Positions 18,209 through 26,370 of a stretch of DNA of 64,000 nucleotides are shown one piece after another (the stretch's first letter is position 1; the number at the start of each line of letters is the position of its first letter). The stretch comes from UBA5429 sp942493315 (GTDB taxonomy: Bacteria > Bacteroidota > Bacteroidia > Bacteroidales > WCHB1-69). The translations under genes and the position numbers were made by a program. The DNA is taken from assembly GCA_942493315.1 (NCBI GenBank), contig OW818690.1:2728001-2792000 (forward strand). Direction: 5' to 3'. The notes under the pieces were generated by a model that saw only the letters and a list, made by a program, of their open reading frames with translations, searched no databases and was not told where the DNA came from.

Positions 18209-19513
18209 TTAGAATTTGTATTGTAATCGAAGTGTAAAAACATTATCTGCTAAATTTTTAGAATAATCTGCATTGCCATTTACAGCAATCTTAGTAGTCG
18301 TTTCATTTTTCACAAATTCATAGAAAGCTTGTAATCTCACGTTAGATGAAACTCTCCATAATAATCCGAATCCATAGTTATGGTTGATTAAATCCGTTTT
18401 TTCAGTTATCTCATCACCTGCTAATTGTGTATTAGGATCTAAATATCCATATTTTAACACCAATGTTAATGGGGTTTTGTAAATATCCTGGATTAAATAT
18501 ACATGACCTCCCATAAATTTTCTCATATAATTGAAAGATTTGTAAGATGAAGTACCGTCTGTATATGTATTCGATTTTGGAGAACCAAAGTCACTCTTTA
18601 CTGAAGGTTGAGTACCCCCTAAAATTTCACCTCTGATGTTGGTCATTCCCATTCCAGTTGATACAGAAAACTGAGCATCAAATCCCCAGTATTGTCTGAT
18701 ATTCAATTGATTTGCTTCAACTGCAGTTTTTACCCATTTGTTAACATCGTTCACATTTTCAATATTATAAATAAAAGTATCCGCATTATTTACAGTACCA
18801 TAGTAATAAGAAGCACCTAATCCAAATGAGATATTGGCTGTTGATTTGATGTAACTTAATCTTCCGATGAAGTCCAATTTTCCATTGTCATCCTGACGAA
18901 TACCGTTACCTGAAAATAATCCACCTTCCAGTTTCAAACCATTTAATACAAATGTTTTTGGAGATTCAATAGTTAACATACCACCTAAATCTCTCTCATC
19001 AGGGAATAATTTTTGGAATACCATAGAGCGTTCAGGAGATTCTCTTCTGGAAGAGGAATATCTGATCTCATCTCCGAAAGGTCTGTCAAAAACACCACCG
19101 GTTAAAGAAATAAAATTATATTTTGGATGCCAAATTTTCAAATAAGCATCTTTAAAGCTAACCCCTTTTTCTGTGATATCCAATTGGAAAGTTGCACTTC
19201 CCATTTTTTCTGTCCATTCAAATTTAATTCTACCTCTTCTGATACCATATCTTAAATAATCACCAGATTCAGGATCACGATCTTTCATAAATTTTGTATT
19301 GAGACCCACTTTTGTTGTAGCGAACTCTTCAGCATATTCACCTTGAACTTGCACATAACCGGAAACTTTCAATTTGTTAAGTTTCTTGATAGCTGATGTA
19401 TTCACATCAATTTGTTCTTGTAAAATTTGTAAAGAATCTTTTTGAACTTCTTCCTGAGCGTTAAGGTTTGTAAAAAGGATCAAACCTAAGATAATGATTA
19501 AAAATTTTTTCAT
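18209..19513 (-). CDS. Phosphate-selective porin (OprO/OprP-type)
   Basis: A 434-residue outer-membrane beta-barrel protein. A signal peptide (to about residue 19, ...LFTNLNA) precedes a short coiled-coil-like stretch (LQILQEQIDVNTSAIKKLNKLK) and then a long series of amphipathic strands. The protein ends in LRLQYKF with a C-terminal aromatic residue, as in outer-membrane barrels. The barrel pattern (YLRYGIRRGRIKFEW, RPFGDEIRYSSSRRESPERS) resembles the OprO/OprP porins. Position at the head of the pst cluster with its own Pho-box promoter supports phosphate uptake across the outer membrane. Substrate specificity is inferred from context. Confidence 0.85.
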   Translation of the reverse strand: MKKFLIIILGLILFTNLNAQEEVQKDSLQILQEQIDVNTSAIKKLNKLKVSGYVQVQGEYAEEFATTKVGLNTKFMKDRDPESGDYLRYGIRRGRIKFEWTEKMGSATFQLDITEKGVSFKDAYLKIWHPKYNFISLTGGVFDRPFGDEIRYSSSRRESPERSMVFQKLFPDERDLGGMLTIESPKTFVLNGLKLEGGLFSGNGIRQDDNGKLDFIGRLSYIKSTANISFGLGASYYYGTVNNADTFIYNIENVNDVNKWVKTAVEANQLNIRQYWGFDAQFSVSTGMGMTNIRGEILGGTQPSVKSDFGSPKSNTYTDGTSSYKSFNYMRKFMGGHVYLIQDIYKTPLTLVLKYGYLDPNTQLAGDEITEKTDLINHNYGFGLLWRVSSNVRLQAFYEFVKNETTTKIAVNGNADYSKNLADNVFTLRLQYKF

Positions 19514-19591
19514 GTTTTTTAAATTTTGTGATTAATGATTTTTAGATCTATTTTGATTATTAATAAATTCTTTTGCATTGTTTTTTTTCAT

Positions 19592-19651
19592 GGTGCAAAA
19601 AAACAACCGATTTGTTACTAAAATAAAAAGAAGGTGTTACGTTTCTGTTAA
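19592..19651 (-). promoter_or_regulatory. Pho box and core promoter of the porin gene
   Basis: TTAC/TTAA starts at 19648 (TTAA), 19637 (TTAC) and 19615 (TTAC), all in 11-bp phase with an empty site at 19626. Exactly 23 bp from the 19615 site is GGTGCAAAAAAA, i.e. TTTTTTTGCACC on the coding strand. Phase, empty third site and spacing to TTTTGCACC are the same as before pstS, which argues for one regulator. Confidence 0.75.
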
Positions 19652-19818
19652 AAAAGGACTAAGGACAAAGGACGAAGGACAAAAGAAGTTTATTTGTAAT
19701 TCATTAGCGCATTGGCGGTAAGAAAAGACTATAAATGCCACTAATTCACGAATTATAAATCGAATTATTATTCAAAATTAATTAGCTTATTAGCTTATTA
19801 TCACATTAGCTTATTATT
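19650..19818. repeat. GGACAAA-type heptamers and TTAGCTTA-type octamers
   Basis: 19655-19685 consists of GGACTAA, GGACAAA, GGACGAA and GGACAAA units. 19778-19818 consists of ATTAGCTT/ATTATCAC octamers. Between them is non-coding sequence including CACTAATTCACGAATTATAA. The gap (19514-19845) otherwise holds only the porin promoter and the -7 box of the next gene. Confidence 0.65.
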
Positions 19819-19821
19819 TCG

Positions 19822-19829
19822 TATTTTTG
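19822..19829 (+). promoter_or_regulatory. -7 box of the 19846 gene
   Basis: TATTTTTG fits TAnnTTTG and lies 16 nt before the ATG at 19846, implying a very short leader. Confidence 0.45.
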
Positions 19830-19845
19830 TTCTTTTAAACCCATC

Positions 19846-20688
19846 ATGATGAAAAAACCCGGATATCTTTTGATTACGATCCTTTTTTTGGGTCTTCTAT
19901 CCCCTATTTTTGCATTGAATATTAAAACGGCAACTTTCAATATCCGTATGGCTACAACTGCAGATGGAGTCAATGAATGGAAATATCGTGTTCCGATTGT
20001 TGAAAAAACTTTACAATCGGAAAACTTGGATGTGATCGGATTTCAGGAAGTGCTCCATACTCAACTGCTGGATCTTCAGAAAATATTACCAAACTATGCT
20101 TATTATGGAGTTGGTCGTGAGGACTTTAAAGAGAAAGGGGAATATGCTGCCATCTTCTATAAAAAAGATCAGTTTCAATTGATAGAAGGGAACACTTTTG
20201 TTTTGGCTGCTGATACCAATGCGATAGGTGTTCTCGGGTGGGATGCTGTTTGTACCAGAATTGTTACCTGGGTGCTATTGGAAGATATCAAAACAAAACA
20301 AAGATTCTATTTTTTCAATACCCATTTTGACCATATCGGAAAAGTCGCTCAAAAAAACAGTGCTGAACTTTTAGTGCAAAAAGCTACGCAAAAAGCTGCC
20401 TCATATCCGGTTATCATCACCGGTGATTTCAATTCTACCCCCACTTCAGAGGCGTATATGATCATGACCAAAAGCTTTACCGATTCCAAACAGATATCCC
20501 CTAATATTAAAGGAGACTCTTACACATACCAGGGTTATAAGAAAGTTCCGGTTGAACAGTACTGTCTTATAGATTACATTTTTGTATCCTCAAATATTAC
20601 CATTAAAAAGTATGAAACAAGTTGCCCGGAAGAAAATGGAGTTCTATTATCTGATCATAATATCGTAGTGGTAGAGATGGAATTATAG
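19846..20688 (+). CDS. Secreted endonuclease/exonuclease/phosphatase (EEP) family protein
   Basis: A 280-residue protein with an N-terminal signal segment (MKKPGYLLITILFLGLLSPIFA). The EEP metallo-hydrolase motifs follow in order: TFNIRMAT (Asn), IGFQEVLH (metal Glu), NTHFDHIGK (His), ITGDFNSTP (Asp/Asn), LIDYIFVSS and LLSDHNIVV (Asp-His). The family cleaves phosphodiesters in DNA, inositol phosphates or other phosphorylated substrates; which one is unknown. Proximity to the phosphate regulon hints at phosphate scavenging, but no Pho box was seen upstream. Two ATGs overlap (19846 and 19849); the first is used here. Confidence 0.88.
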   Translation: MMKKPGYLLITILFLGLLSPIFALNIKTATFNIRMATTADGVNEWKYRVPIVEKTLQSENLDVIGFQEVLHTQLLDLQKILPNYAYYGVGREDFKEKGEYAAIFYKKDQFQLIEGNTFVLAADTNAIGVLGWDAVCTRIVTWVLLEDIKTKQRFYFFNTHFDHIGKVAQKNSAELLVQKATQKAASYPVIITGDFNSTPTSEAYMIMTKSFTDSKQISPNIKGDSYTYQGYKKVPVEQYCLIDYIFVSSNITIKKYETSCPEENGVLLSDHNIVVVEMEL

Positions 20689-20690
20689 TT

Positions 20691-20778
20691 AGACTTCGGA
20701 CTACAGACTACTGACTACAGACGAAGAAACTTTGTTTTATATTAATCATTCTGTTTCATCAATTAGTTCTTAATTGAT
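20691..20778. repeat. GACTACA heptamers and AT-rich hairpin
   Basis: GACTTCG, GACTACA, GACTACT, GACTACA and GACGAAG units fill 20692-20726 directly after the stop of the EEP gene. An 8-bp AT-rich inverted repeat (ATCAATTA...TAATTGAT, 20758-20778) lies 3' of both convergent genes and may be a weak terminator. Confidence 0.5.
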
Positions 20779-20782
20779 AAGA

Positions 20783-21106
20783 CTATTCCTTGATGTCTGT
20801 ATTCTCTTTTTCTTTTTGTAAGTACATAATTAAAAATATCACAATTCCTAAAAATGGAATAAATAATGAAGTTATACATGAAATTACAACATTTTTCAGT
20901 TTATATTTTCTAAAATCAATAATAAGTAAAATGATTATGATTACTCTGATGATGTAATCTATTAAATGAGGTATCATATTAATAAATGAATCAGGTGGGA
21001 AATTATATGCCAGTAACACTCGTAAATACCACCAGGGTGCTCCAAATAAGGATACAACAATTAGAAGTATAATATATTTGTTTAAAATTTTAATAAATTT
21101 ATTCAT
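20783..21106 (-). CDS. Small integral membrane protein, unknown function (paralogue of neighbour)
   Basis: A 107-residue protein with three predicted membrane segments and a charged C-terminal tail (QKEKENTDIKE). Start chosen at the ATG at 21106 (MNKFIKILNK) because it overlaps the upstream stop as ATGAATAA, an 8-nt translational-coupling overlap; an in-frame TTG at 21115 is less likely. The C-terminal half (LLIIDFRKYKLKNV..., then ITSLFIPFLGIVIFLIM) follows the same pattern as the upstream protein. I do not recognise the family. Confidence 0.65.
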   Translation of the reverse strand: MNKFIKILNKYIILLIVVSLFGAPWWYLRVLLAYNFPPDSFINMIPHLIDYIIRVIIIILLIIDFRKYKLKNVVISCITSLFIPFLGIVIFLIMYLQKEKENTDIKE

Positions 21107-21443
21107 AACTCTCAATATGTTTAGATTTTAAATTATTATATGATATCATTAGAAAGAAAAATGCAACACCTAAAATACTTGAAAAAAAAGTCAAAATCAG
21201 AATTAAATATGATTTTACATTCCATTTTTTCATATCTATTAATAGAACAATAATGATGAAAAAGTTTAGGAAGTGATTAATCGCAGCTTCTAATAGTCCT
21301 GTTCCGTATGTTGTAGTTACCCCCTCTGAAACTTGAATAGTTAAAAAAAATGGATTAATATATAAAATTATATACGGAACTACACGAACTATTACAAAAG
21401 TAATGATAACTAAAATTGAATATTTGATAATTAATTTCGTCAT
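21099..21443 (-). CDS. Small integral membrane protein, unknown function
   Basis: A 114-residue protein with about three membrane segments. Its second half (IVLLIDMKKWNVKSYLILI, then LTFFSSILGVAFFFLM) parallels that of the downstream gene, suggesting a tandem duplication. The two genes overlap by 8 nt. No catalytic or binding motifs are visible. Function unknown. Confidence 0.65.
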   Translation of the reverse strand: MTKLIIKYSILVIITFVIVRVVPYIILYINPFFLTIQVSEGVTTTYGTGLLEAAINHFLNFFIIIVLLIDMKKWNVKSYLILILTFFSSILGVAFFFLMISYNNLKSKHIESYE

Positions 21444-21587
21444 AAAAAATATGGGTTTTAATGTTATGCAAATATAGAAAAAGGTTTTTAATTTAAAGAT
21501 TAATTGTTGTTGTTTTTTTAATAAAGCAACATTTATATTTTTTAAGCTTCTAAGGAGTAAATTTTATAAAAACTTAAAAAACTAAAC

Positions 21588-22346
21588 ATGAAAAAAATTA
21601 CATTTTTATTGATTCTGATCTCTGTATGGAGCATTTCTAAAGGAGCTATTGTTGTTAGAGATATTGTTGATTTTACATTTACTTCTGACGCATCCCTCGA
21701 CTTCGATTTTAACAATGATGGAACTGCCGAGTTTACATTTTCTGAATCTGGAGGAACTGTGGGAGCAATGTTTAATTCTGTTGACATCAATTTCGTTACT
21801 TACGGAACTATTGATAATGGAGAAGGTTGGGATGTAATCAAATCTTTAACCTCAGGTACTGTTGTAAATAGTAGCAGCGTTTTTGGTGCTGAAGGTGATG
21901 CTTATATCAATCCATTCTGGGCTACAGCAGGTCAAATGTTTGCTTCCGGAGATTCATATATTGGAACAACATTCAAAATCGGAACCACAAAATATTACGG
22001 CTGGGTTTTGGTTAATGTAAACAATGATGTTGTTACTGTTAAGAAATATGCTTATAATAATATCGCTGAACAACCTATTACTGCAGGTCAAACAACAGGT
22101 ATTGAAACCAATGAAACTATTGAATTTATTTCCATTTATCCTAACCCAACATCAGATTTTGTTTCCTTTAATCAACCTGAAATGATTAAAAGTGTAACTA
22201 TTTATTCCATTACCGGTCAAAAATTATTCGAATCATTCGATGTACAAAGAACTATTTCATTAGAAAACTTCCCAAAAGGAACCTATCTATTCACTATGGA
22301 AACCATCTCAGGTAGACCATTAAGCAAAAAAGTGGTTAAGAATTAA
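21588..22346 (+). CDS. Secreted protein with type IX secretion (T9SS type A) sorting domain
   Basis: A 252-residue protein. A signal peptide (MKKITFLLILISVWSISKGA) is followed by a beta-rich domain of about 150 residues, with an Asp-rich stretch (DASLDFDFNNDGTAEF). The C-terminal 75 residues are a T9SS sorting domain: SIYPNPTSDFVSF, then SVTIYSITGQKLFES, then SLENFPKGTYLFTME and a terminal KKVVKN. Such domains direct export across the outer membrane in Bacteroidota and are cleaved there. The mature function is unknown. The downstream gap begins 4 nt after the stop with a 154-nt heptamer array. Confidence 0.88.
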   Translation: MKKITFLLILISVWSISKGAIVVRDIVDFTFTSDASLDFDFNNDGTAEFTFSESGGTVGAMFNSVDINFVTYGTIDNGEGWDVIKSLTSGTVVNSSSVFGAEGDAYINPFWATAGQMFASGDSYIGTTFKIGTTKYYGWVLVNVNNDVVTVKKYAYNNIAEQPITAGQTTGIETNETIEFISIYPNPTSDFVSFNQPEMIKSVTIYSITGQKLFESFDVQRTISLENFPKGTYLFTMETISGRPLSKKVVKN

Positions 22347-22349
22347 TCA

Positions 22350-22503
22350 GACTACGGACTACGGACTACGGACTACGGACTACGGACTACAGACTACGGA
22401 CTACGGACTACGGACAACGGACAACGGACAACGGACAACGGACAACGGACAAAGGACTATCGACTATCGACTATCGACCATCGACTATCGACTATCGACC
22501 ATC
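22350..22503. repeat. GACNANN heptamer array, 22 units in perfect register
   Basis: Exactly 22 units of 7 nt with no insertion or deletion: nine GACTACG/GACTACA units, five GACAACG units, one GACAAAG, then seven GACTATC/GACCATC units. GAC at positions 1-3 and A at position 5 are invariant across all types. It lies between convergent genes, just before a bidirectional terminator. Confidence 0.9.
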
Positions 22504-22506
22504 ACT

Positions 22507-22545
22507 AAAAAAAGGGTAAGAGCTCACACTCCTACCCTTTTTTAA
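22507..22545. terminator. Bidirectional rho-independent terminator
   Basis: AAAAAAGGGTA (22508-22518) pairs with TACCCTTTTTT (22533-22543) round a 14-nt loop. It gives A- and T-tracts on both sides and lies between the convergent T9SS-cargo and acyl-CoA dehydrogenase genes. Confidence 0.8.
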
Positions 22546-22555
22546 ATTTTAGCTA

Positions 22556-22612
22556 AGTTCCTTTCGCCCTTAGCAATTAGCCTTTCACCCTTAGCCATTA
22601 GCCCTTAGCTCA
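22556..22612. repeat. TTAGCCC/TTCGCCC heptamers
   Basis: Units of the form TTCGCCC, TTAGCAA, TTAGCCT, TTCACCC, TTAGCCA, TTAGCCC run up to the stop of the acyl-CoA dehydrogenase gene. They are the complement of the GGGCTAA/GGGCGAA units seen at 54864. Confidence 0.65.
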
Positions 22613-24323
22613 TTTTATATTCCGCTAAATCCTCAATCCGGAACTCTTTGATGAATGCAAAGTGTCCTTGAGAGATCGCTTTTACTTGACGTAAATAAGT
22701 GAACGTTGAGCGTTTCATGGTGTAACAATCACAATCATTACGCATGGCATCATTCATAAGAATATAGGTCATCACAATATGAGCAGCCATCTCAACTAAT
22801 CTTCTGGCATGGAAATCTAATGCTTCATCACTTTTTAACTCAGCCACTAAATGTCTTGCTTTTTCATATTCTTCTGTCATTGTTACTAAATCTGCTTTTG
22901 CCAATTCAAACTCAGGAGTTACCGGTTTGGAAGCAAATGCTTCAATCATATCGGAATAGGTATTGTTGATCACTGCACGAATAGCTGCTACAACTTGTAA
23001 TTGAGAAGTTCCTTCGTAAATAGTGGTGATTCTGGCATCACGATACATTCTTTCTACAGGGAAGTCTTTCATATAACCTGTTCCGCCATGAACTTGTACT
23101 GAATCGTAACAAATTTGATTACAATACTCACTGGACATCAATTTTAACATTGGTGTTAAAGCATCTGCATTTCTGTTAAAATGTTTCATTTCAGCTCTCT
23201 CTTCAGGAGTTAGAGTGCGTGTTTTGGATATCTCATCAATCAATTTGTACATATCTACTGCTCTTGCTGTTTCATACAAAATAGAACGGGATGCATCAAT
23301 TTTTGCTCTCATATTTTGTAATAATTCATAAACAGCAGGAAACTGAATGATCGATTTGCCAAATTGTTCTCTCTCTTGAGCATATTTAACAGCTTCTCTG
23401 TAAGCTGCTTCAGCAATACCTACAGATTGTGCACCAACACCAAGACGAGCACCATTCATCAATGACATCACATACTTGATCAAACCCAATCTTCTGTTTC
23501 CAACCAATTTAGCAGGAGCATTTTTGAAAACCAATTCGCAAGTGGGTGATCCTTTAATTCCCATTTTATTTTCAACACGACGTACAATAACGCCTGTATC
23601 TTGTTTATCATAAACGAAATAGGATAATCCACGACCATCTTTGGTTCCCTCTTCAGAACGTGCTAAGACCAATTTAATATCTGCATCACCATTGGTAATG
23701 AAACGTTTAACACCATTTAATCTCCAACATTGACCTGCTTCATCCCAGGTTGCTTTTAATTGAACCGCTTGTAGGTCTGATCCTGCATCCGGTTCTGTTA
23801 AGTCCATAGAGCAAGTAGCACCCTGATTAATACGTGGTAAAAATTCCTGTTTAATTTCATCAGAACCAAACTCATGGATCGTTTCAGCGCAATCCTGAAG
23901 TCCCCAGATGTTAGCAAAACCGCCATCAGCTCTGGAAACCAACTCTGCTGCCATAACATAAGGAACCATCGAGAAGTTCAATCCATTATATTTATAAGGC
24001 AATGACATACCAAAAAGTCTGGCATCAGTTAATGCTTTAATATTTTCCTGAGTACCTTTAGCGTAAACGACTCTACCGTTTTCCACTCTGGCACCTTCAT
24101 GATCTACACTTTCTGCATTGGGAGCAATCACGTCACCGCAAATATCGCCTACAATTTCCAATACTTTATCATAAGTATCAATTGCATCTTCGAAATCAAC
24201 AGGAGCAACAGGTTCACTTTTAGCAAAAGAGTAGTCACTTTCTTTCAATCGAACGATTTTTTCCATCAAAGGATGTTTCAATTGAAATTTTAAATTTTCG
24301 TTGTCTATATAAAAATTAGCCAT
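22605..24323 (-). CDS. Acyl-CoA dehydrogenase
   Basis: A 572-residue flavoprotein that forms the 2,3-double bond of an acyl-CoA and passes electrons to ETF. The middle domain has CSMDLTEPDAGSD and the FAD-site blocks. The catalytic base is the Glu in ARITTIYEGTSQLQ, and GGTGYMKDFPVERMYRDAR precedes it. It is about 190 residues longer than short-chain enzymes, with an extra helical C-terminal domain of the large ACAD type. It starts 6 nt after etfA, so ETF and dehydrogenase are co-expressed. In a lysine-fermenting anaerobe it could serve as the butyryl-CoA/crotonyl-CoA step; this is inference, since substrate residues were not checked. Confidence 0.92.
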   Translation of the reverse strand: MANFYIDNENLKFQLKHPLMEKIVRLKESDYSFAKSEPVAPVDFEDAIDTYDKVLEIVGDICGDVIAPNAESVDHEGARVENGRVVYAKGTQENIKALTDARLFGMSLPYKYNGLNFSMVPYVMAAELVSRADGGFANIWGLQDCAETIHEFGSDEIKQEFLPRINQGATCSMDLTEPDAGSDLQAVQLKATWDEAGQCWRLNGVKRFITNGDADIKLVLARSEEGTKDGRGLSYFVYDKQDTGVIVRRVENKMGIKGSPTCELVFKNAPAKLVGNRRLGLIKYVMSLMNGARLGVGAQSVGIAEAAYREAVKYAQEREQFGKSIIQFPAVYELLQNMRAKIDASRSILYETARAVDMYKLIDEISKTRTLTPEERAEMKHFNRNADALTPMLKLMSSEYCNQICYDSVQVHGGTGYMKDFPVERMYRDARITTIYEGTSQLQVVAAIRAVINNTYSDMIEAFASKPVTPEFELAKADLVTMTEEYEKARHLVAELKSDEALDFHARRLVEMAAHIVMTYILMNDAMRNDCDCYTMKRSTFTYLRQVKAISQGHFAFIKEFRIEDLAEYKMS

Positions 24324-24329
24324 AATAAT

Positions 24330-25352
24330 CTATTTTGAATGTTTTTTGTAATAAGCTATCATTTTAGGAAGAACCTCTTGAAGATCACCGGTTACAGCGT
24401 AATCGGCAATAGCATTAAGGGGAGCTTCAGGATCTGAATTGATCGAGATAATTTTTGCAGACTGATCCATACCGGCTCTATGTTGAACAGCACCGGAGAT
24501 TCCGCAAGCGATATACAATTTTGGGCGAACAGTAACACCTGTCTGACCAATTTGTCTTTCATGTTCTGCATAACCGGCATCTACTGCAGCGCGGGTTGCA
24601 CCCACTTCACCACCTAAAACAGCAGCCAAATCATACAACAATTTGAAGTTTTCTTTAGATCCAACACCATAACCACCGGCTACAATGATTCCTGATGCTT
24701 TCAAATTCACTTTTTGAGCTTCAATATGACGATCAATAATGTTGATTAAAAGATCTTCCGGTTGAACAATAGTGGTTGCATCAATATGTTTGATTTGAGC
24801 TTGTTTCTTTGTTGCAGCTTCTTCTAATTTCATAACGCCTTCACGAACTGTAGCCATTTGTGGGCGAGTATCAGGATTGATAATGGTGGCAATGATATTT
24901 CCACCAAATGCAGGTCTGATTTGATATAAAAGATTTTGATACACTTTTCCTGTTTTATTTTCGGTATGGTCACCAATTTCTAATGAGGTACAATCTGCGG
25001 TTAATCCACATCTCAATGAAGATGCAACTCTTGGAGCTAAATCACGACCAATGGAAGTGGCACCAAAAAGAGCGATTTCAGGTTGTTCCTGTTCAAAAAT
25101 AGCGTGAACTAAACGAAAATGAGGTAGGGTTCTGTATGGAAACAGTTCTTTATTTTCAGCTACATGGATCGTATCCACACCAAAATCCTGAATTCTTTCC
25201 AAGATAGATCCTATTTCATCGGTAAAAACCATAGCTTCCAATTGAACGCCCAATATTTCAGCTAACTTTCTACCTTTGGACAATAATTCCAGAGATACAT
25301 CAGCAATGGTTTTCTCTTCAGTAACTTCACAATATACAAATACGTTTTTCAT
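24330..25352 (-). CDS. etfA: Electron-transfer flavoprotein alpha subunit
   Basis: A 340-residue EtfA. The C-terminal FAD-binding half is clear: ASGIIVAGGYGVGSKENFKL, GATRAAVDAGYAEHERQIGQTG, RPKLYIACGISGAVQHRAGM and SINSDPEAPLNAIADY. EtfAB carries electrons from acyl-CoA dehydrogenases, or bifurcates them in some anaerobes. Located between etfB (47 nt upstream) and the dehydrogenase (6 nt downstream). Confidence 0.96.
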   Translation of the reverse strand: MKNVFVYCEVTEEKTIADVSLELLSKGRKLAEILGVQLEAMVFTDEIGSILERIQDFGVDTIHVAENKELFPYRTLPHFRLVHAIFEQEQPEIALFGATSIGRDLAPRVASSLRCGLTADCTSLEIGDHTENKTGKVYQNLLYQIRPAFGGNIIATIINPDTRPQMATVREGVMKLEEAATKKQAQIKHIDATTIVQPEDLLINIIDRHIEAQKVNLKASGIIVAGGYGVGSKENFKLLYDLAAVLGGEVGATRAAVDAGYAEHERQIGQTGVTVRPKLYIACGISGAVQHRAGMDQSAKIISINSDPEAPLNAIADYAVTGDLQEVLPKMIAYYKKHSK

Positions 25353-25398
25353 AAATTTGTTTTTTCTAATTAATCGATTAATATAAGTTTATAGAAGA

Positions 25399-26271
25399 TT
25401 ATCCAATCACTCTGGATTTTAATAAATCTAAAATTAATTCTTCCACATCGGCATCTTTTCCGGTAAGCACTTTATTCTCTTTTTGTGCTAACACTACGTT
25501 ATCGATGTTTTTCACTTTGGTAGGGGAACCGGTAAGACCCAAGTAAGCATCGTTAGCCTGAATCATATCCACACTCCACTCATCAATTTTAAGGTATGGT
25601 CTGTCGTTAAACAAATCAGTATAATCACGTGTTTCCTCTTGTAATTCAGTGATTGTTCTGGCATGTTTATACTGCATCACTCTTTTTGCATTTCTGGCGC
25701 GACACGCTTTAGCGGATCCGTGAACAGTAACTAAAGCTGGTAGAGTAGATGAAATAGTTTCTACACCTCTTTCAAGTCGTCTCTTAATAACAATCTTAGA
25801 ATCATTGATTTCCAATAATTCTTCAGCATAAGTGATTTGAGGAAAATTTAACTTTTCAGCAGTTTGTGGGCCCACTTGTGCTGTGTCACCATCAATAGCT
25901 TGTAATCCGCAAAAAATTAAATCAGGGTTTATTTTTTCTACTGCTTTTGCAATGGCATAAGAAGTTGCTAATGTATCAGATCCGGCAAATTTTCTGTCTG
26001 TTAACAGAAAACCTTGATCAGCACCACGATAAATAGATTCTCTGATAATCTCAGCTGCACGTGTTGGTCCCATAGTGATCACAAACACTTCAGCATCGCC
26101 CATTTGATCTTTTGCTTCTAATGCCATCTCTAATGCACATAAGTCATCAGGATTGTAAATGGCAGGAAGAGCTCCACGATTAACTGTTCCATCTGCTTTC
26201 ATCGCATCTTTCCCAACATTTCTGGTGTCAGGAACTTGCTTTGCAAGTACGAGAATTTTCATTTTTTTCAT
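25399..26271 (-). CDS. etfB: Electron-transfer flavoprotein beta subunit
   Basis: A 290-residue EtfB. The N-terminal MKILVLAKQVPDTRNVGKD and the AMP/FAD-binding block DLIFCGLQAIDGDTAQVGPQTAE are characteristic, as is VTVHGSAKACRARNAKR. The start is set at the ATG at 26271. A TTG at 26301 would lie inside the -7 box at 26299-26306 and cannot be transcribed from that promoter. An ATG three codons further (26262, MKILVLAK) is also possible. First gene of the etfB-etfA-dehydrogenase unit. Confidence 0.94.
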   Translation of the reverse strand: MKKMKILVLAKQVPDTRNVGKDAMKADGTVNRGALPAIYNPDDLCALEMALEAKDQMGDAEVFVITMGPTRAAEIIRESIYRGADQGFLLTDRKFAGSDTLATSYAIAKAVEKINPDLIFCGLQAIDGDTAQVGPQTAEKLNFPQITYAEELLEINDSKIVIKRRLERGVETISSTLPALVTVHGSAKACRARNAKRVMQYKHARTITELQEETRDYTDLFNDRPYLKIDEWSVDMIQANDAYLGLTGSPTKVKNIDNVVLAQKENKVLTGKDADVEELILDLLKSRVIG

Positions 26272-26298
26272 GTATTCTTGTTTAAAAAGTTTGGACTG

Positions 26299-26306
26299 CA
26301 AAAATA
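26299..26306 (-). promoter_or_regulatory. -7 box of the etfBA-dehydrogenase operon
   Basis: CAAAAATA on the plus strand reads TATTTTTG on the coding strand and lies about 28 nt before the chosen etfB ATG. It rules out the upstream TTG as start. Confidence 0.55.
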
Positions 26307-26370
26307 CGAAAAAAGCTTAATAAAAGTTAAAAACAATAAGCTATTAAAATTCAAACACTTAACTCACTTC

